Shown: positions 27,247 through 36,540, counted from the stretch's first letter. The stretch: DNA of 64,000 bases from Rubricoccus marinus (GCF_002257665.1 NZ_MQWB01000001.1:1489870-1553869), one strand, 5' to 3'. Made by a program: numbers and translations. The notes: a model not told the origin generated them from the letters alone.

Positions 27247-27276
27247 TAAAAAAAGCCCGCTGCTAGGCAGAGGGCT
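27247..27276 (-). terminator. trp attenuator terminator
   Basis: On the minus strand AGCCC and CTGC pair with GCAG and GGGCT around a CTA loop with one mismatch, followed by seven T. It lies between the leader peptide stop (27299) and trpE (27235). An upstream segment GGGCGCTC (27316-27323) can pair with GAGAGCCC (27272-27279) and block it. Confidence 0.85.
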
Positions 27277-27298
27277 CTCGGTCGGAAGCAGGACGCCG

Positions 27299-27376
27299 TC
27301 AGGCGTGCCGGGACTGAGCGCCCATCGCAGAAGCGGGGTGCCACCAGGTCCAGGCGCGGAGCGTGTCGGTCGTCAT
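27299..27376 (-). CDS. trpL: trp operon leader peptide (Trp-Thr-Trp-Trp)
   Basis: A 25-residue ORF whose codons 9, 11 and 12 are UGG (RAWTWWH). The Trp codons lie at 27352-27350 and 27346-27341. The GCGCC just before them can pair with GGCGC inside the antiterminator segment. A ribosome stalled at the Trp codons would therefore free GGGCGCTC to pair with GAGAGCCC and prevent the terminator: the classical attenuation logic. The ATG is only five bases from the TAGTTTG box, so the message may be leaderless. Confidence 0.85.
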   Translation of the reverse strand: MTTDTLRAWTWWHPASAMGAQSRHA

Positions 27377-27381
27377 GCGGG

Positions 27382-27411
27382 CAAACTACGCGCGCGGCCG
27401 GGCGGGGGCAA
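27382..27411 (-). promoter_or_regulatory. trp operon promoter
   Basis: On the minus strand TTG (27411-27409) and TAGTTTG (27388-27382) are separated by 20 bases, the Bacteroidota primary-sigma arrangement. It sits directly before the leader peptide. Confidence 0.65.
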
Positions 27412-27604
27412 CGGGCCTCTGGCGATCCCGCCCACGCCCCAGGCGGAGCCACTGCGGCGATTATTTCTGCGCGCCAGAGGCAAAGTGCGGGGGAGGCGGC
27501 CCAATTGGTCCGACGTTTGCGTGAGGCCCCGGTGTCCACGTTTTCCGCCTCCACGTCCTGACTCACGTAACGGGATGCCCCCAACCGTTACGAGAACGCC
27601 CCTC

Positions 27605-28456
27605 ATGATTCAGATCCTCCCAGTCATCACGAACAAAGGCGGCGTGGGTAAGACCACGACGTGCGTGAACCTGGCCGCGGCCTTCGCACTCGCCGGCCGG
27701 CGCACGCTCATCGTCGACCTCGACGGGCAAGCGTCGGCGTCGCTCACGCTCGGGCTCAAGCGGTCAGACCTCGCGGTCTCCTCGGCACAGGTCATCTTCG
27801 GTGACGTCAGCGTCTCGGAGGCCGCCGTCCAAACGAAAGTGCCGCTGCTCGACCTCGTGCCGGGCTCGATGGACCTCGCGAGCGCGGACCTCCGCCTCGG
27901 CCGCATGGCCGACCGCGTCACGCGCCTCCGCGCTGCCCTCGCGCCGGCACGGAAGGACTACGACCTGATCTTGCTGGACTGCCCCCCGTCGGCCTCGCTG
28001 CTGACGATCAACGCGGTGATGGCCGGGGACGCGCTCATCATCCCCGTCGTGCCGTCCTACCTCTCCATCGAGGGGCTGATCTCGTTTGGCGAGATGCTGC
28101 GGCACATCCACTCCGGTGTCGGGCGCATGGCGCCCGTCCTCGGCATCGCGATCACGCGCGCTGATATGGACAAGCGCGAGGTGAGGATGGCCGCCGAGGT
28201 CATCACGCAGCGCTACGGCGCCCGCGTGTTCAGCACCATCATTCACCCCGACCCCAAGCTGGAAACGGCGCCCCTGCAGGGCAAGACCGTGTTTGAGGTC
28301 GACGCGTCCACGCCAGGGGCCCTGGAATACGCGGCGCTCGCCGACGAGGTCATCGAGCGGATCACTCAACTCGCCGAAGCCGTCACGCGTGCCAAGGCGA
28401 AGCGTGCCGCTGAGGAGCTCACAACGCCCGCGCCTCCCGCGGGGCAGCCAGCCTAG
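27605..28456 (+). CDS. ParA/Soj-family ATPase
   Basis: A 283-residue P-loop ATPase with deviant Walker A NKGGVGKTT at 9-17, Walker A' region LIVDLDGQAS and Walker B DLILLDCPPS. Such proteins position chromosomes, plasmids or other cargo by ATP-driven dimer binding to DNA. No parB gene or parS-like site (TGTTTCACGTGAAACA) is visible nearby, so it may be an orphan. The C-terminus is extended by a charged helix and APPAGQPA. The ATG at 27605 follows a stop-rich region containing the divergent trp promoter. The following gene starts nine bases after its stop. Confidence 0.85.
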   Translation: MIQILPVITNKGGVGKTTTCVNLAAAFALAGRRTLIVDLDGQASASLTLGLKRSDLAVSSAQVIFGDVSVSEAAVQTKVPLLDLVPGSMDLASADLRLGRMADRVTRLRAALAPARKDYDLILLDCPPSASLLTINAVMAGDALIIPVVPSYLSIEGLISFGEMLRHIHSGVGRMAPVLGIAITRADMDKREVRMAAEVITQRYGARVFSTIIHPDPKLETAPLQGKTVFEVDASTPGALEYAALADEVIERITQLAEAVTRAKAKRAAEELTTPAPPAGQPA

Positions 28457-28465
28457 GGTGAGACG

Positions 28466-28930
28466 ATGAGCAACCCTTTCGCCGCGCTCTTCGAGGACGT
28501 TGACCGGATGTCGGACCCGATCCTGGCCGACACCGATCTTTCGGACCCGATGTTCGCGCCCATGGAGTCCATCGCGCTGGCGCCGCCTCCGGCGAGGTCC
28601 GCGCCTCCGCCCGCCGCCGCGTCCGCGCACGCGCCGCCGTCGCAAAGCGCGCCTCAGCAGAGCGCGCCGCCGCAGCCGGAGCCCCGGAGCGCCGTCCACG
28701 AGATGCTCCTGCCGCCGATGCCGAGCGCGAGCAAGCCCGCGGCAGGGCGCCGCAAGGCCATCCAGCAAGCGCTCGTGATCACGTGGGACAAGGGCAACGT
28801 GCCCGACCTCATGGAACTCAACGACCTCCTCGCTTCCGGCTGGCGCGTCGCCACGACCGCCGGCTTCCCGACCGCCGAGGGCGCACGCGGCTCGCTGCTC
28901 GTCGTCGTCGAGCAGGAGATGCCGGGCTAG
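28466..28930 (+). CDS. Proline/alanine-rich partner of ParA-like ATPase, unknown
   Basis: 154 residues. An N-terminal acidic segment (PFAALFEDVDRMSDP) is followed by a Pro/Ala/Gln linker (about 40-75) and a small C-terminal domain (QQALVITWDKGNVPDLMELN, SGWRVATTAG, LLVVVEQ). No family recognised. The nine-base spacing makes co-expression with the ATPase likely; an adaptor or cargo-linking role is a guess. The two genes lie in a 1.46-kb stretch without a single 9-mer copy. Confidence 0.7.
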   Translation: MSNPFAALFEDVDRMSDPILADTDLSDPMFAPMESIALAPPPARSAPPPAAASAHAPPSQSAPQQSAPPQPEPRSAVHEMLLPPMPSASKPAAGRRKAIQQALVITWDKGNVPDLMELNDLLASGWRVATTAGFPTAEGARGSLLVVVEQEMPG

Positions 28931-28946
28931 CCTCTGGCGCCAGAGG
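28931..28946. repeat. Full 9-mer palindrome after ParA unit
   Basis: It begins one base after the stop of the 28466 gene and lies between convergent genes. Confidence 0.9.
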
Positions 28947-29033
28947 CCGTTCCGTCCAGCCGCCTCTGGCGGCTCTACAAAGGTGGAACGGTGGCCGCGC
29001 CTCGCGGCTGCGGCTCACCTGCCTTCCAGCGGT

Positions 29034-30137
<1,104 letters not shown>

Positions 30138-30165
30138 AGCGCGGTGGGAGATCGCGGAAGGAAGG

Positions 30166-30173
30166 TCAACCTA
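30166..30173 (-). promoter_or_regulatory. Candidate -7 box TAGGTTGA
   Basis: On the minus strand, 29 bases before the ketosynthase ATG. Confidence 0.3.
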
Positions 30174-30278
30174 AGAAGCGGCCAGGGGTTCGCCCGCGAG
30201 GGGCCGAGACACAGCCCGGCCTCTGACGAAACGACTCGCCAGAGGCCGGAAACAGGTGCGCGCCTCTGGCGCCGCAGG

Positions 30279-31616
30279 CTAGCGAGGCTCGCCGGGCAGC
30301 GAGAGCGCAGGCTCGCGGTCGAGGTACTCGTCGTAGAGGCGGATGTGGCGGCTGTCGATCGGCACGCGGACGCCCTCGATAAAGAGGTGCGTGATCTGCG
30401 TGGCGGGCTCGAACGGGTCGCCGGTGGCCACGAAGAGGCTGGCGCGCTTGCCGACCTCGATGGAGCCGATCTGGCTGTCCAGGCCCATGATCCGAGCGGG
30501 GATGATGGTCACGGATTCGAGCGCGTCCTGCGCCGTGTAGCCGTGCTGCATCCCGTAGGCGGCGGCGAAGCCGGCCTGGAACGGAAGGTTGCGCACGTTC
30601 TCGCTCTCGTCCGAGCGGAGCGCGACGGTCACGCCAGCAGCGTGCATAAGGCCAGCGTTCTCATACGCGCGGGAGTAGCGGTCGCTTGCGCGTGTCGGCA
30701 GGCCGGTGCTCGGGCCGGTGATGACCGGCACGCCAGAGGCCGCGATCTCGTCCGCGACGCGCCATCCTTCGGCGGCGCCGGTGAGAACGGCGCGGACGCC
30801 TTTCTCCTCGATCCACTTCAGCGCCGCCGTGATGTCGGCGGCGGAGTTGGCCTCCACCATGAGCGGCGTCACGCCGCGCAGGACGGGGAGCAGCGCCGCG
30901 GCCTCTGGCGCGTAGGGGAGCGGCTCGCGGGCGCCAGAGGCGGTCCGAGCGGAGTCGATGGCGGCGTAGCGAACGGCCTCGGCCCAGAACTCGTCGATGG
31001 TCTCGACGGCCTTTTCGTTGGCCTTTTTGATGGCCTCGTCCGTACGGCGGTCAAAGCGCCCGCGGCGCCCGCTGCGGGGGAAGTTGACCACAACGGCCTC
31101 GAAGCCGGCGTCCATCTGCGCGGGCGAGTAGCCCACGAGGTGAACGAGGGCGGCCGTTCCGGGCATCGCGCCGCCGCTCGGCTTCACGACGGCGTGCGTG
31201 ACGCCGCCGACGCGCGTCACCGGGATGTGCGTGCTGGACGGGTTGACCGCGGTCAACGCCTTTACCTGCGGCACGATGTCGCCGATCTCGTTGTTGTCGA
31301 CCGTGACCTCGACTGAGTTGATCTCGGTCAGGCCGATGCTCGTGCCCCCGTCGATCATGCCGGGGTAGACCGTCAGGCCGCTGGCGTCTAGGACGGTCGC
31401 ATCGGCCGGCGCTTGCACGCCGGAACCCACGGCCTCGATCTCGCCGTCGCGGATCACGACCGTGCCTCGTTCGATCACGCCGTTGGTGACCGTCTGGATG
31501 CGCGCGTTGGTGATGGCGTACGTGCCGGTCTCGTACCGGTACGACGGGTCCTGAGCCGCGGCGCCAGAGGCGAGGCCGCTGGCGAGGACGAGAAAGGCGA
31601 GAGCGATCAGTCGCAT
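30279..31616 (-). CDS. Secreted amidohydrolase-fold protein without HxH
   Basis: 445 residues from the ATG at 31616 (signal ending ASGAAA-Q). An in-frame ATG at 31688 overlaps the upstream stop (ATGA), but its extra 24 residues are written by a 9-mer palindrome. The composite amidohydrolase pattern is visible (TYAITNARIQTV, GTVVIRDGEIEAV, LTVYPGMIDGG, GSIEVGKRASLFV). The metal-binding HxH that normally follows the first strand is replaced by DGGTSIGL. It is probably a non-catalytic or altered member, downstream of two paralogues. Confidence 0.8.
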   Translation of the reverse strand: MRLIALAFLVLASGLASGAAAQDPSYRYETGTYAITNARIQTVTNGVIERGTVVIRDGEIEAVGSGVQAPADATVLDASGLTVYPGMIDGGTSIGLTEINSVEVTVDNNEIGDIVPQVKALTAVNPSSTHIPVTRVGGVTHAVVKPSGGAMPGTAALVHLVGYSPAQMDAGFEAVVVNFPRSGRRGRFDRRTDEAIKKANEKAVETIDEFWAEAVRYAAIDSARTASGAREPLPYAPEAAALLPVLRGVTPLMVEANSAADITAALKWIEEKGVRAVLTGAAEGWRVADEIAASGVPVITGPSTGLPTRASDRYSRAYENAGLMHAAGVTVALRSDESENVRNLPFQAGFAAAYGMQHGYTAQDALESVTIIPARIMGLDSQIGSIEVGKRASLFVATGDPFEPATQITHLFIEGVRVPIDSRHIRLYDEYLDREPALSLPGEPR

Positions 31617-31651
31617 GGAAGCGGAGCGTCGTGAGAGCACGAGGGAAGGGG

Positions 31652-31667
31652 CCTCTGGCGCCAGAGG
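31652..31667. repeat. Full 9-mer palindrome between amidohydrolase genes
   Basis: It falls in the short gap before the preferred start at 31616. If the longer start at 31688 is used, the palindrome encodes LPLAPEAP. Confidence 0.85.
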
Positions 31668-31684
31668 CAAGCGGGAGCGGCGCG

Positions 31685-33028
31685 TCATCGGAGGACCATG
31701 CAGCCGTCCGAGTGGCGGACGAGGAGCGCGGACGTGTCCATGACCTCTTCCGAGGGGTCCACGTAGAGGCGCTGGTCGTCGCCGTCGCGGGCGCGGTCAA
31801 AGCGGACCACGCCGTCTACGAGCGTTTTCTCCACGACGGCGTAGACGGAGAGCGGGTGCGCGGAGAACAGCGCGAGATCGGCGTCCTTGCCGCGCTCGAT
31901 GGAGCCGACGCGGTCGTCGATGCCGAGCTGGTAGGCGGGGTTGATGGTGATCAGCGCGAGGGCTTCGTCGTCTGAGAGGGAGCCGTAGCGCTGCGTCTTG
32001 GCGGCCTCGTGGTAGAGGTGCCTGATCATCCCCGCGTCGTCGCTGTTGATGGACGTGCGGACGCCGTTCTTGGCAAGGATGGCGGCGTTGTAAGCCGAGG
32101 AGTAGTACACCTCGAACTTGTAGCTCCACCAGTCGCTGAACACGCTCGCGCTCGCGCCAGCGGCGGCGAGCTCAGGCGCCACTTTGTATGCCTCGTTGGC
32201 GTGCTGGAACGTGACGCGCTCCACGCCGAAGTCCTGGAGCACGCCGAGGAGCATCAGGATTTCGTCAGAGCGGTAGGAGTGGCTGTGGACCAACACCTCG
32301 CCGCTGAGGATGTCCGCGAGGGTTTCCATGCGCCGGTTGATGGGCGGCAACGGACGGTTCTCGCGGCGGGCGGCCTCTTGCGCGGCGGCGTAAGCGCGCG
32401 CCTCGGTAAAGGCCTCGCGGTACACCTGCTCGATGCCCATGCGCGTGCGCGGACGAATGCCGCGGCCCTGACCGTGGACGCGAGTCGGGTTCTCACCGAG
32501 GGCGAACTTGATGGTGCGCGGTGCGCCCTCGAAGATGAGGCCGTCCGGGTCCAGGGTGCCCCAGCGGAACTTGATAGTCTCGTTCTCACCTCCGACCGGG
32601 TTGGCCGAGCCGTGCATGAGGTGCGCCGACGTGGTCCCACCGGCAAGCGCGCGGTAGATGCCGACGTCGGACGGGTCGAGCGCGTCGCGCATCTGCACCT
32701 CGGCGACGATGACGTTGGAGGCCTCGTTGACGCTGGAGAGCGCGATGTGGCTGTGGGCGTCGATGATGCCCGGCATGAGGTGCATGCCGCTGGCGTCGAT
32801 GGTCTCGACGCCGCGCGGGGCGCTGAGGCCCTGCCCGATGCGGTCGATCTTGCCGTCGCGCACGAGCACGTCGGCGTTCTCCATCGTGCCGTTGGTGACC
32901 GTGTGGACGGTCGCGCCGGTGATGAGGACCGAGCCTCTAGCGTCGGCGGGGGGGAGCGTGGAAGGCGTCTGCGCCGCCAGAGGCGTGGCAAAGGCGACGA
33001 GAGCCGCCAGAAGGGTGGAGCGGATCAT
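31685..33028 (-). CDS. Secreted amidohydrolase with HxH
   Basis: 447 residues. The signal peptide ends ATPLAA-Q. The metal motif is present: MPGIIDAHSHIAL (HxH), with further candidate ligands in VLVHSHSYRSDE and TFQHANEAYK and an Asp in INSDDAGMIRH. The SIERGKDADLALF segment marks the composite domain of imidazolonepropionase/dipeptidase-like amidohydrolases. It is the only one of the three tandem paralogues with an apparently complete site; substrate unknown. The ATG at 33028 overlaps the upstream stop (ATGA). Confidence 0.88.
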   Translation of the reverse strand: MIRSTLLAALVAFATPLAAQTPSTLPPADARGSVLITGATVHTVTNGTMENADVLVRDGKIDRIGQGLSAPRGVETIDASGMHLMPGIIDAHSHIALSSVNEASNVIVAEVQMRDALDPSDVGIYRALAGGTTSAHLMHGSANPVGGENETIKFRWGTLDPDGLIFEGAPRTIKFALGENPTRVHGQGRGIRPRTRMGIEQVYREAFTEARAYAAAQEAARRENRPLPPINRRMETLADILSGEVLVHSHSYRSDEILMLLGVLQDFGVERVTFQHANEAYKVAPELAAAGASASVFSDWWSYKFEVYYSSAYNAAILAKNGVRTSINSDDAGMIRHLYHEAAKTQRYGSLSDDEALALITINPAYQLGIDDRVGSIERGKDADLALFSAHPLSVYAVVEKTLVDGVVRFDRARDGDDQRLYVDPSEEVMDTSALLVRHSDGCMVLR

Positions 33029-34773
33029 TCGGGCTGGCGGGTGGCGGTGATCGGGAAGGCGCCAAAGGAGCCGACGTCGGCGGTGCCCGCGAACTCCAGG
33101 CCGGACACGATGCCGGAGACGGTGATCTCGGGGCCGCTGTTGGGGGCCGTAAAGGAGAACGTGAGCGCGTTGCCGTCGAGCGCGACGGACGAGAGGTTGA
33201 GCGTCTCGCCCTGGGCGCTGAGGGTGCCCTCGAAGCTGCCGGGCGTGCCGGTGAACGTCATCGTGCCGCCCTCGCTGCTGCCGGGGAGCTCGATCTCGTA
33301 CGTCCACGTGCCGACGATCTCGACGACCGCGTCCGGGTCGCCAGAGGCGGCTTTGGGCTTGTTCTCGATCTCGTGGCGCATGCCCTCGACGAACACGAAG
33401 CGCACGTCGGTGGAGTCCGAGAAGTAGTCGCCGGTGGTGACGAGGAGGTTGGCGAGCTTGCCGCGCTCGATGGTGCCGAGCGTGCCGCTGAGCCCCATCA
33501 TCTCGGCCGGAGCCGTCGTGAGCGCGGCGAGCGCGGCCTCTGGCGAGAGCCCGGCCTCCACCATGCGGCGGAGGTTGGCGCGGATGTCCTTGCCCTTGGC
33601 TTCGAACGAGCCGAAGGCGAAGTCCACGTCGCCAGAGGCGAGCAGCGATGGGCTGCGCTCGGCGGCGCCGACGCTTGCGAGGCGCTGCGCGGTCAGCGCG
33701 CCCTTTTCAGCGTCCGTATCGCGGAAGCTGATCGTCCGGCGGTCGGTCACAAAGGACACGCCGCCCGGGTTGGCCGAGGACGGCGGCGGCAGCGCGATGG
33801 TGCGGCTCAGGCTGTCGGTCTTGACCGTATCCGGCAGCGCCAGCGGCGCGATCACCGATAGGCCTCTGGCGCGGATTTTGGCGAGAACGGGGGAGACGTC
33901 CGGCACACCCGCGAGGACGGTGTTCGGGATGCGCATCTCTTCGGTCACGCGGATGGCGCGGTGCGCGTCCAGCCAGCCGTCGGTGTAGAAGACGAGGGCA
34001 CGGTCGCCGTCCAGAACGGGCGCGAGCGCCTCGGCGACGGGGTCGTACATCGGCCGCGTGGCGCCAGAGGCGTCGCGGCGGAAGGCCGTCCGGCTCGCGG
34101 TCTCGCGGCGCGCGTTCTCGACCGTCTCGCGCATCATGCTCAGCACGCCCATCGGGGTGCCGGGGTAGACGCCTCGGGCGGGGTCGATCTGCGCGATCGC
34201 GGTCTCGGTCTGGGGCAGGAACAGCATCTCGGCGGCCTCGCCTCTGGCGACGTTGCGCAAGAGGACGACGGCGCCGGTGCCGGCGAAGAAGCCGTCGCGC
34301 GGCGCAAGGTGCGCGGCGGTGAAGCCGGCCTCGCGGAGCGCTTTGACCTCGGCCTTGGACGCGTCGTAGAGCGTGCGCACGTCGAGGTCAGGCGTCAGGC
34401 CGGCGCGCTCGCGCGGCGGGTTACCGGGGTCGCCCTCGTAGCGCTCGGGGTCTTCGGGCTCGGCGACGCCCGCGTAGGCGAAGGCGTCGACGAAGCCGGC
34501 GTAAACGGTCAGCGAGTCGCCCTCGATGACCTGGGCGTCGAACGGAACGTCGGCGTTTTCGCGGACGGCGACGATGCGGCCGTCGCGGATGACGACCGTC
34601 GCGCGGTCGAGCACGCGCCCGGGAGCGACAACGACGCGGGCGTTGGTGATGGCGTGAGCGGTAGAAACGGGACGCCGGGGCGTGTCACCGTTAGTACCGC
34701 CGCGCAGAACCTGGCCGCTGACCTCGGCGCTCAGCAGGAGCGCCAGAGCCGCGACCGCCAGAGGGCGAATCAT
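33025..34773 (-). CDS. Secreted amidohydrolase-fold protein with extra C-terminal domain
   Basis: 582 residues; signal peptide ending LSAEVSG-Q. It has the amidohydrolase frame (AITNARVVVAPGRVLD, VVIRDGRIVAV, TIERGKLANLLVTTGDYF), but the HxH position reads YAGFVDAFAYAG, so metal ligands are missing. About 110 extra C-terminal residues form a beta domain (GTWTYEIELPG, TMTFTGTPGSFEGTL) like those following other periplasmic members. First gene of the coupled trio, with a TATCTTCG box 23 bases before the ATG. Confidence 0.82.
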   Translation of the reverse strand: MIRPLAVAALALLLSAEVSGQVLRGGTNGDTPRRPVSTAHAITNARVVVAPGRVLDRATVVIRDGRIVAVRENADVPFDAQVIEGDSLTVYAGFVDAFAYAGVAEPEDPERYEGDPGNPPRERAGLTPDLDVRTLYDASKAEVKALREAGFTAAHLAPRDGFFAGTGAVVLLRNVARGEAAEMLFLPQTETAIAQIDPARGVYPGTPMGVLSMMRETVENARRETASRTAFRRDASGATRPMYDPVAEALAPVLDGDRALVFYTDGWLDAHRAIRVTEEMRIPNTVLAGVPDVSPVLAKIRARGLSVIAPLALPDTVKTDSLSRTIALPPPSSANPGGVSFVTDRRTISFRDTDAEKGALTAQRLASVGAAERSPSLLASGDVDFAFGSFEAKGKDIRANLRRMVEAGLSPEAALAALTTAPAEMMGLSGTLGTIERGKLANLLVTTGDYFSDSTDVRFVFVEGMRHEIENKPKAASGDPDAVVEIVGTWTYEIELPGSSEGGTMTFTGTPGSFEGTLSAQGETLNLSSVALDGNALTFSFTAPNSGPEITVSGIVSGLEFAGTADVGSFGAFPITATRQPE

Positions 34774-34796
34774 GCGGGAATGGGGGAGGAGCGCCC

Positions 34797-34804
34797 CGAA
34801 GATA
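34797..34804 (-). promoter_or_regulatory. Candidate -7 box TATCTTCG
   Basis: On the minus strand, 23 bases before the ATG of the amidohydrolase trio. Confidence 0.4.
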
Positions 34805-34875
34805 GCGGGATGAAGGCCGGGTGGAGGTCCGCGCGATGGGAGAGGGATGCCGGGCGTCGCGAACCGCAGCGCGAG

Positions 34876-34891
34876 CCTCTGGCGCCAGAGG
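34876..34891. repeat. Full 9-mer palindrome between PduL-like gene and trio promoter
   Basis: It lies 57 bases beyond the stop of the PduL-like gene (34949) and upstream of the next promoter, as expected for a unit boundary. Confidence 0.9.
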
Positions 34892-34948
34892 CCTCGGCGA
34901 GGGGGCGTTTGGGGCCGCGAGCGCCTCTATGCCGGCTCGGACCGCGGT

Positions 34949-35602
34949 TTAGGCGAACACGCCGTGCTCGCGTGCAAGGCTCGCCGCAGCCGGCGTGACG
35001 ATCTGATCCGGCCGGATCGTGAGCCTCTGGCGGCGGAGCATCGCCTGGCGCACGTCGGTCTCGGTCACCACGCGGCGGGGGACGGTGAGCGGGCGGCTGG
35101 CGCCAGAGGCCGGGGCCTCGCGCGGGGCCTCAATGCCGAGGTCCAAGCCCGCCACCCAGCGCGCGGTCGCGGGCGAGCCTGCGCCAACCCACAGCGTGTG
35201 CTCTACGAACAGCCCCAGCGTGGTCCCGTCCTCTATGGGCAGCGAGAGCGCGATGGGACCGAGCACGAGCGTGCCGGTCTCTCCCAGACCCCACGCGCGG
35301 CGGAGTGCCGAGGGCGCGACGAGTCGCGAGCGGACGGGCGCGACCTCTGGCGCCGCGACGGCGCCGAGCGGGCCGGAGAGCCGGAGGCCTTTGTGATCCG
35401 TTATTGCAATGGCTTTGTCGGTCTCCACACGTGTTTGCGCTCCAACAGACACCGAGACCGTCGCCAGAGGCTCGCCCAGCCGGATGATGTCTACGCGCTC
35501 CGATCCGCGGAGCGATGCGCTGCCGAAAAGCGCCTTCGCGTCCTCTGGCGCGAGGACGGCGCGTGACGCCAGAGGCGTGACCGGGATCGCGTCGGGCCTC
35601 AT
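34949..35602 (-). CDS. Possible PduL-like protein with EutT-N-like tail
   Basis: 217 residues from the ATG at 35602, which overlaps the rpiB stop (ATGA). The pattern IPVTPLASRAVLAPEDAKALFG followed by VGAQTRVETDKAIAITDHKGLRLSGPLG loosely recalls phosphate propanoyltransferases (PduL), but the His pair expected at SRHVHL is absent (ASRAVLA), so catalysis is doubtful. The last 40 residues (VVTETDVRQA... QIVTPAAASLAREHG) resemble the N-terminal module of the RpiB-like neighbour and of EutT. Such modules occur in proteins of bacterial microcompartment loci. No shell genes are visible here. Confidence 0.45.
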   Translation of the reverse strand: MRPDAIPVTPLASRAVLAPEDAKALFGSASLRGSERVDIIRLGEPLATVSVSVGAQTRVETDKAIAITDHKGLRLSGPLGAVAAPEVAPVRSRLVAPSALRRAWGLGETGTLVLGPIALSLPIEDGTTLGLFVEHTLWVGAGSPATARWVAGLDLGIEAPREAPASGASRPLTVPRRVVTETDVRQAMLRRQRLTIRPDQIVTPAAASLAREHGVFA

Positions 35603-36270
35603 TCGTGGCAGCCGCAGTCGTCGCCGGGGAGGAAGCGGGCTTCCACGTCCATCAACTTTTGGACGCGTGCGGCGTGGCGACCGCCCTCGAAGTCCGTCGC
35701 CAAGAACTCCGCGAGGATGCGCTTGCAGGACTCGACGCCCATCGTGCGTGAGCCCAGCGTGATCACGTTCGCGTCGTTGTGCGCACGGGCGTTGAACGCC
35801 GAGAACACGTCCGGGCAGAGCGCGGCACGCACGCCGGGCACCTTGTTGCACACCATCGCGCTGCCCACGCCCACGCCGTCGATCATCAGGCCTCTGGCGA
35901 CGGCGCCGGTCTGCACCAGCCGCGCGACGGCAAAGGCGAAATCCGGGTAGTCCACGCTGTCCGTGCTGGTCGTGCCCACGTCGCGGACGGTCCAGCCCAG
36001 CGATTGGGCATACGCGACGAGCGGCGCTTTCAGATCAAAGCCGCCGTGGTCGCAGCCGACGGCGAGCGTCTTGGGCGGCGGCACGGGGCCGCTGGAGCCA
36101 GAGGCAGCGGGCCGCTCAGCCTCTGGCGAGACGAAGGTGAGTCCGCTGTCCTTTGCGAGGTCGCGCGCGAGAGCGGTGATCAGCGCGTCGTCGGCGACAG
36201 CGAGCGTCGTCGCGCCCGCGTCGAGGGCGTCGCGCACGTGGCGCTCGGAGATAAGGGGGCGTCCGGGCAT
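35599..36270 (-). CDS. RpiB/LacAB-type sugar-phosphate isomerase
   Basis: 223 residues with an extra ~65-residue N-terminus: a module (PLISERHVRDALDAGATT to ITALARDLAKDSGL) joined by a Pro/Ser/Ala linker to a complete RpiB core. Core motifs are AVGCDHGGFDLK, SVDYPDFAFAV, DGVGVGSAMVCNKVPG and ARAHNDANVITLG. RpiB interconverts ribose-5-P and ribulose-5-P; LacAB-like enzymes act on other sugar phosphates. The C-terminus ends DCGCHE. The ATG at 36270 is five bases after a TAGCTTCC box, so initiation may be leaderless. Coupled to the PduL-like gene. Confidence 0.85.
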   Translation of the reverse strand: MPGRPLISERHVRDALDAGATTLAVADDALITALARDLAKDSGLTFVSPEAERPAASGSSGPVPPPKTLAVGCDHGGFDLKAPLVAYAQSLGWTVRDVGTTSTDSVDYPDFAFAVARLVQTGAVARGLMIDGVGVGSAMVCNKVPGVRAALCPDVFSAFNARAHNDANVITLGSRTMGVESCKRILAEFLATDFEGGRHAARVQKLMDVEARFLPGDDCGCHE

Positions 36271-36273
36271 GCG

Positions 36274-36281
36274 GGAAGCTA
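36274..36281 (-). promoter_or_regulatory. Candidate -7 box TAGCTTCC of rpiB
   Basis: On the minus strand with only CGC between box and ATG; if used, the message would start at or next to the start codon. Confidence 0.4.
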
Positions 36282-36284
36282 CGG

Positions 36285-36308
36285 GGTGTGAGGGTGTGAG
36301 GGTGTGAG
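36285..36308. repeat. GGTGTGAG tandem octamer, 3 copies
   Basis: Three exact 8-base units immediately upstream of the rpiB -7 box, where copy-number change would shift promoter spacing. Confidence 0.85.
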
Positions 36309-36540
36309 GAGGGCCGCGGCCCGGTTTGTTCCGCCACAGGCCTCTGGCGTCACGCGCCATCCGCTCTGCCTCTGACTCCACTCTGCCTCCGGCGCTCGTT
36401 CGGTCTCCCGTAGGGCGTGAGGCACACCCCCGACGCTCAGGGTCCCACCGGGTCCCGCCAGAGGCTCCGGCGGTCGAACCGGCCCTCACCCTGTCTCTCT
36501 CCAGAGGGGAGAGGGGACCTCGGAGGTAGGTCCCAGGAAC

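Noticed and set aside
27605-28930. Plasmid or phage partition module
   Set aside because: No parB, parS, replication or phage gene accompanies the ParA-like gene; neighbours are chromosomal housekeeping genes.
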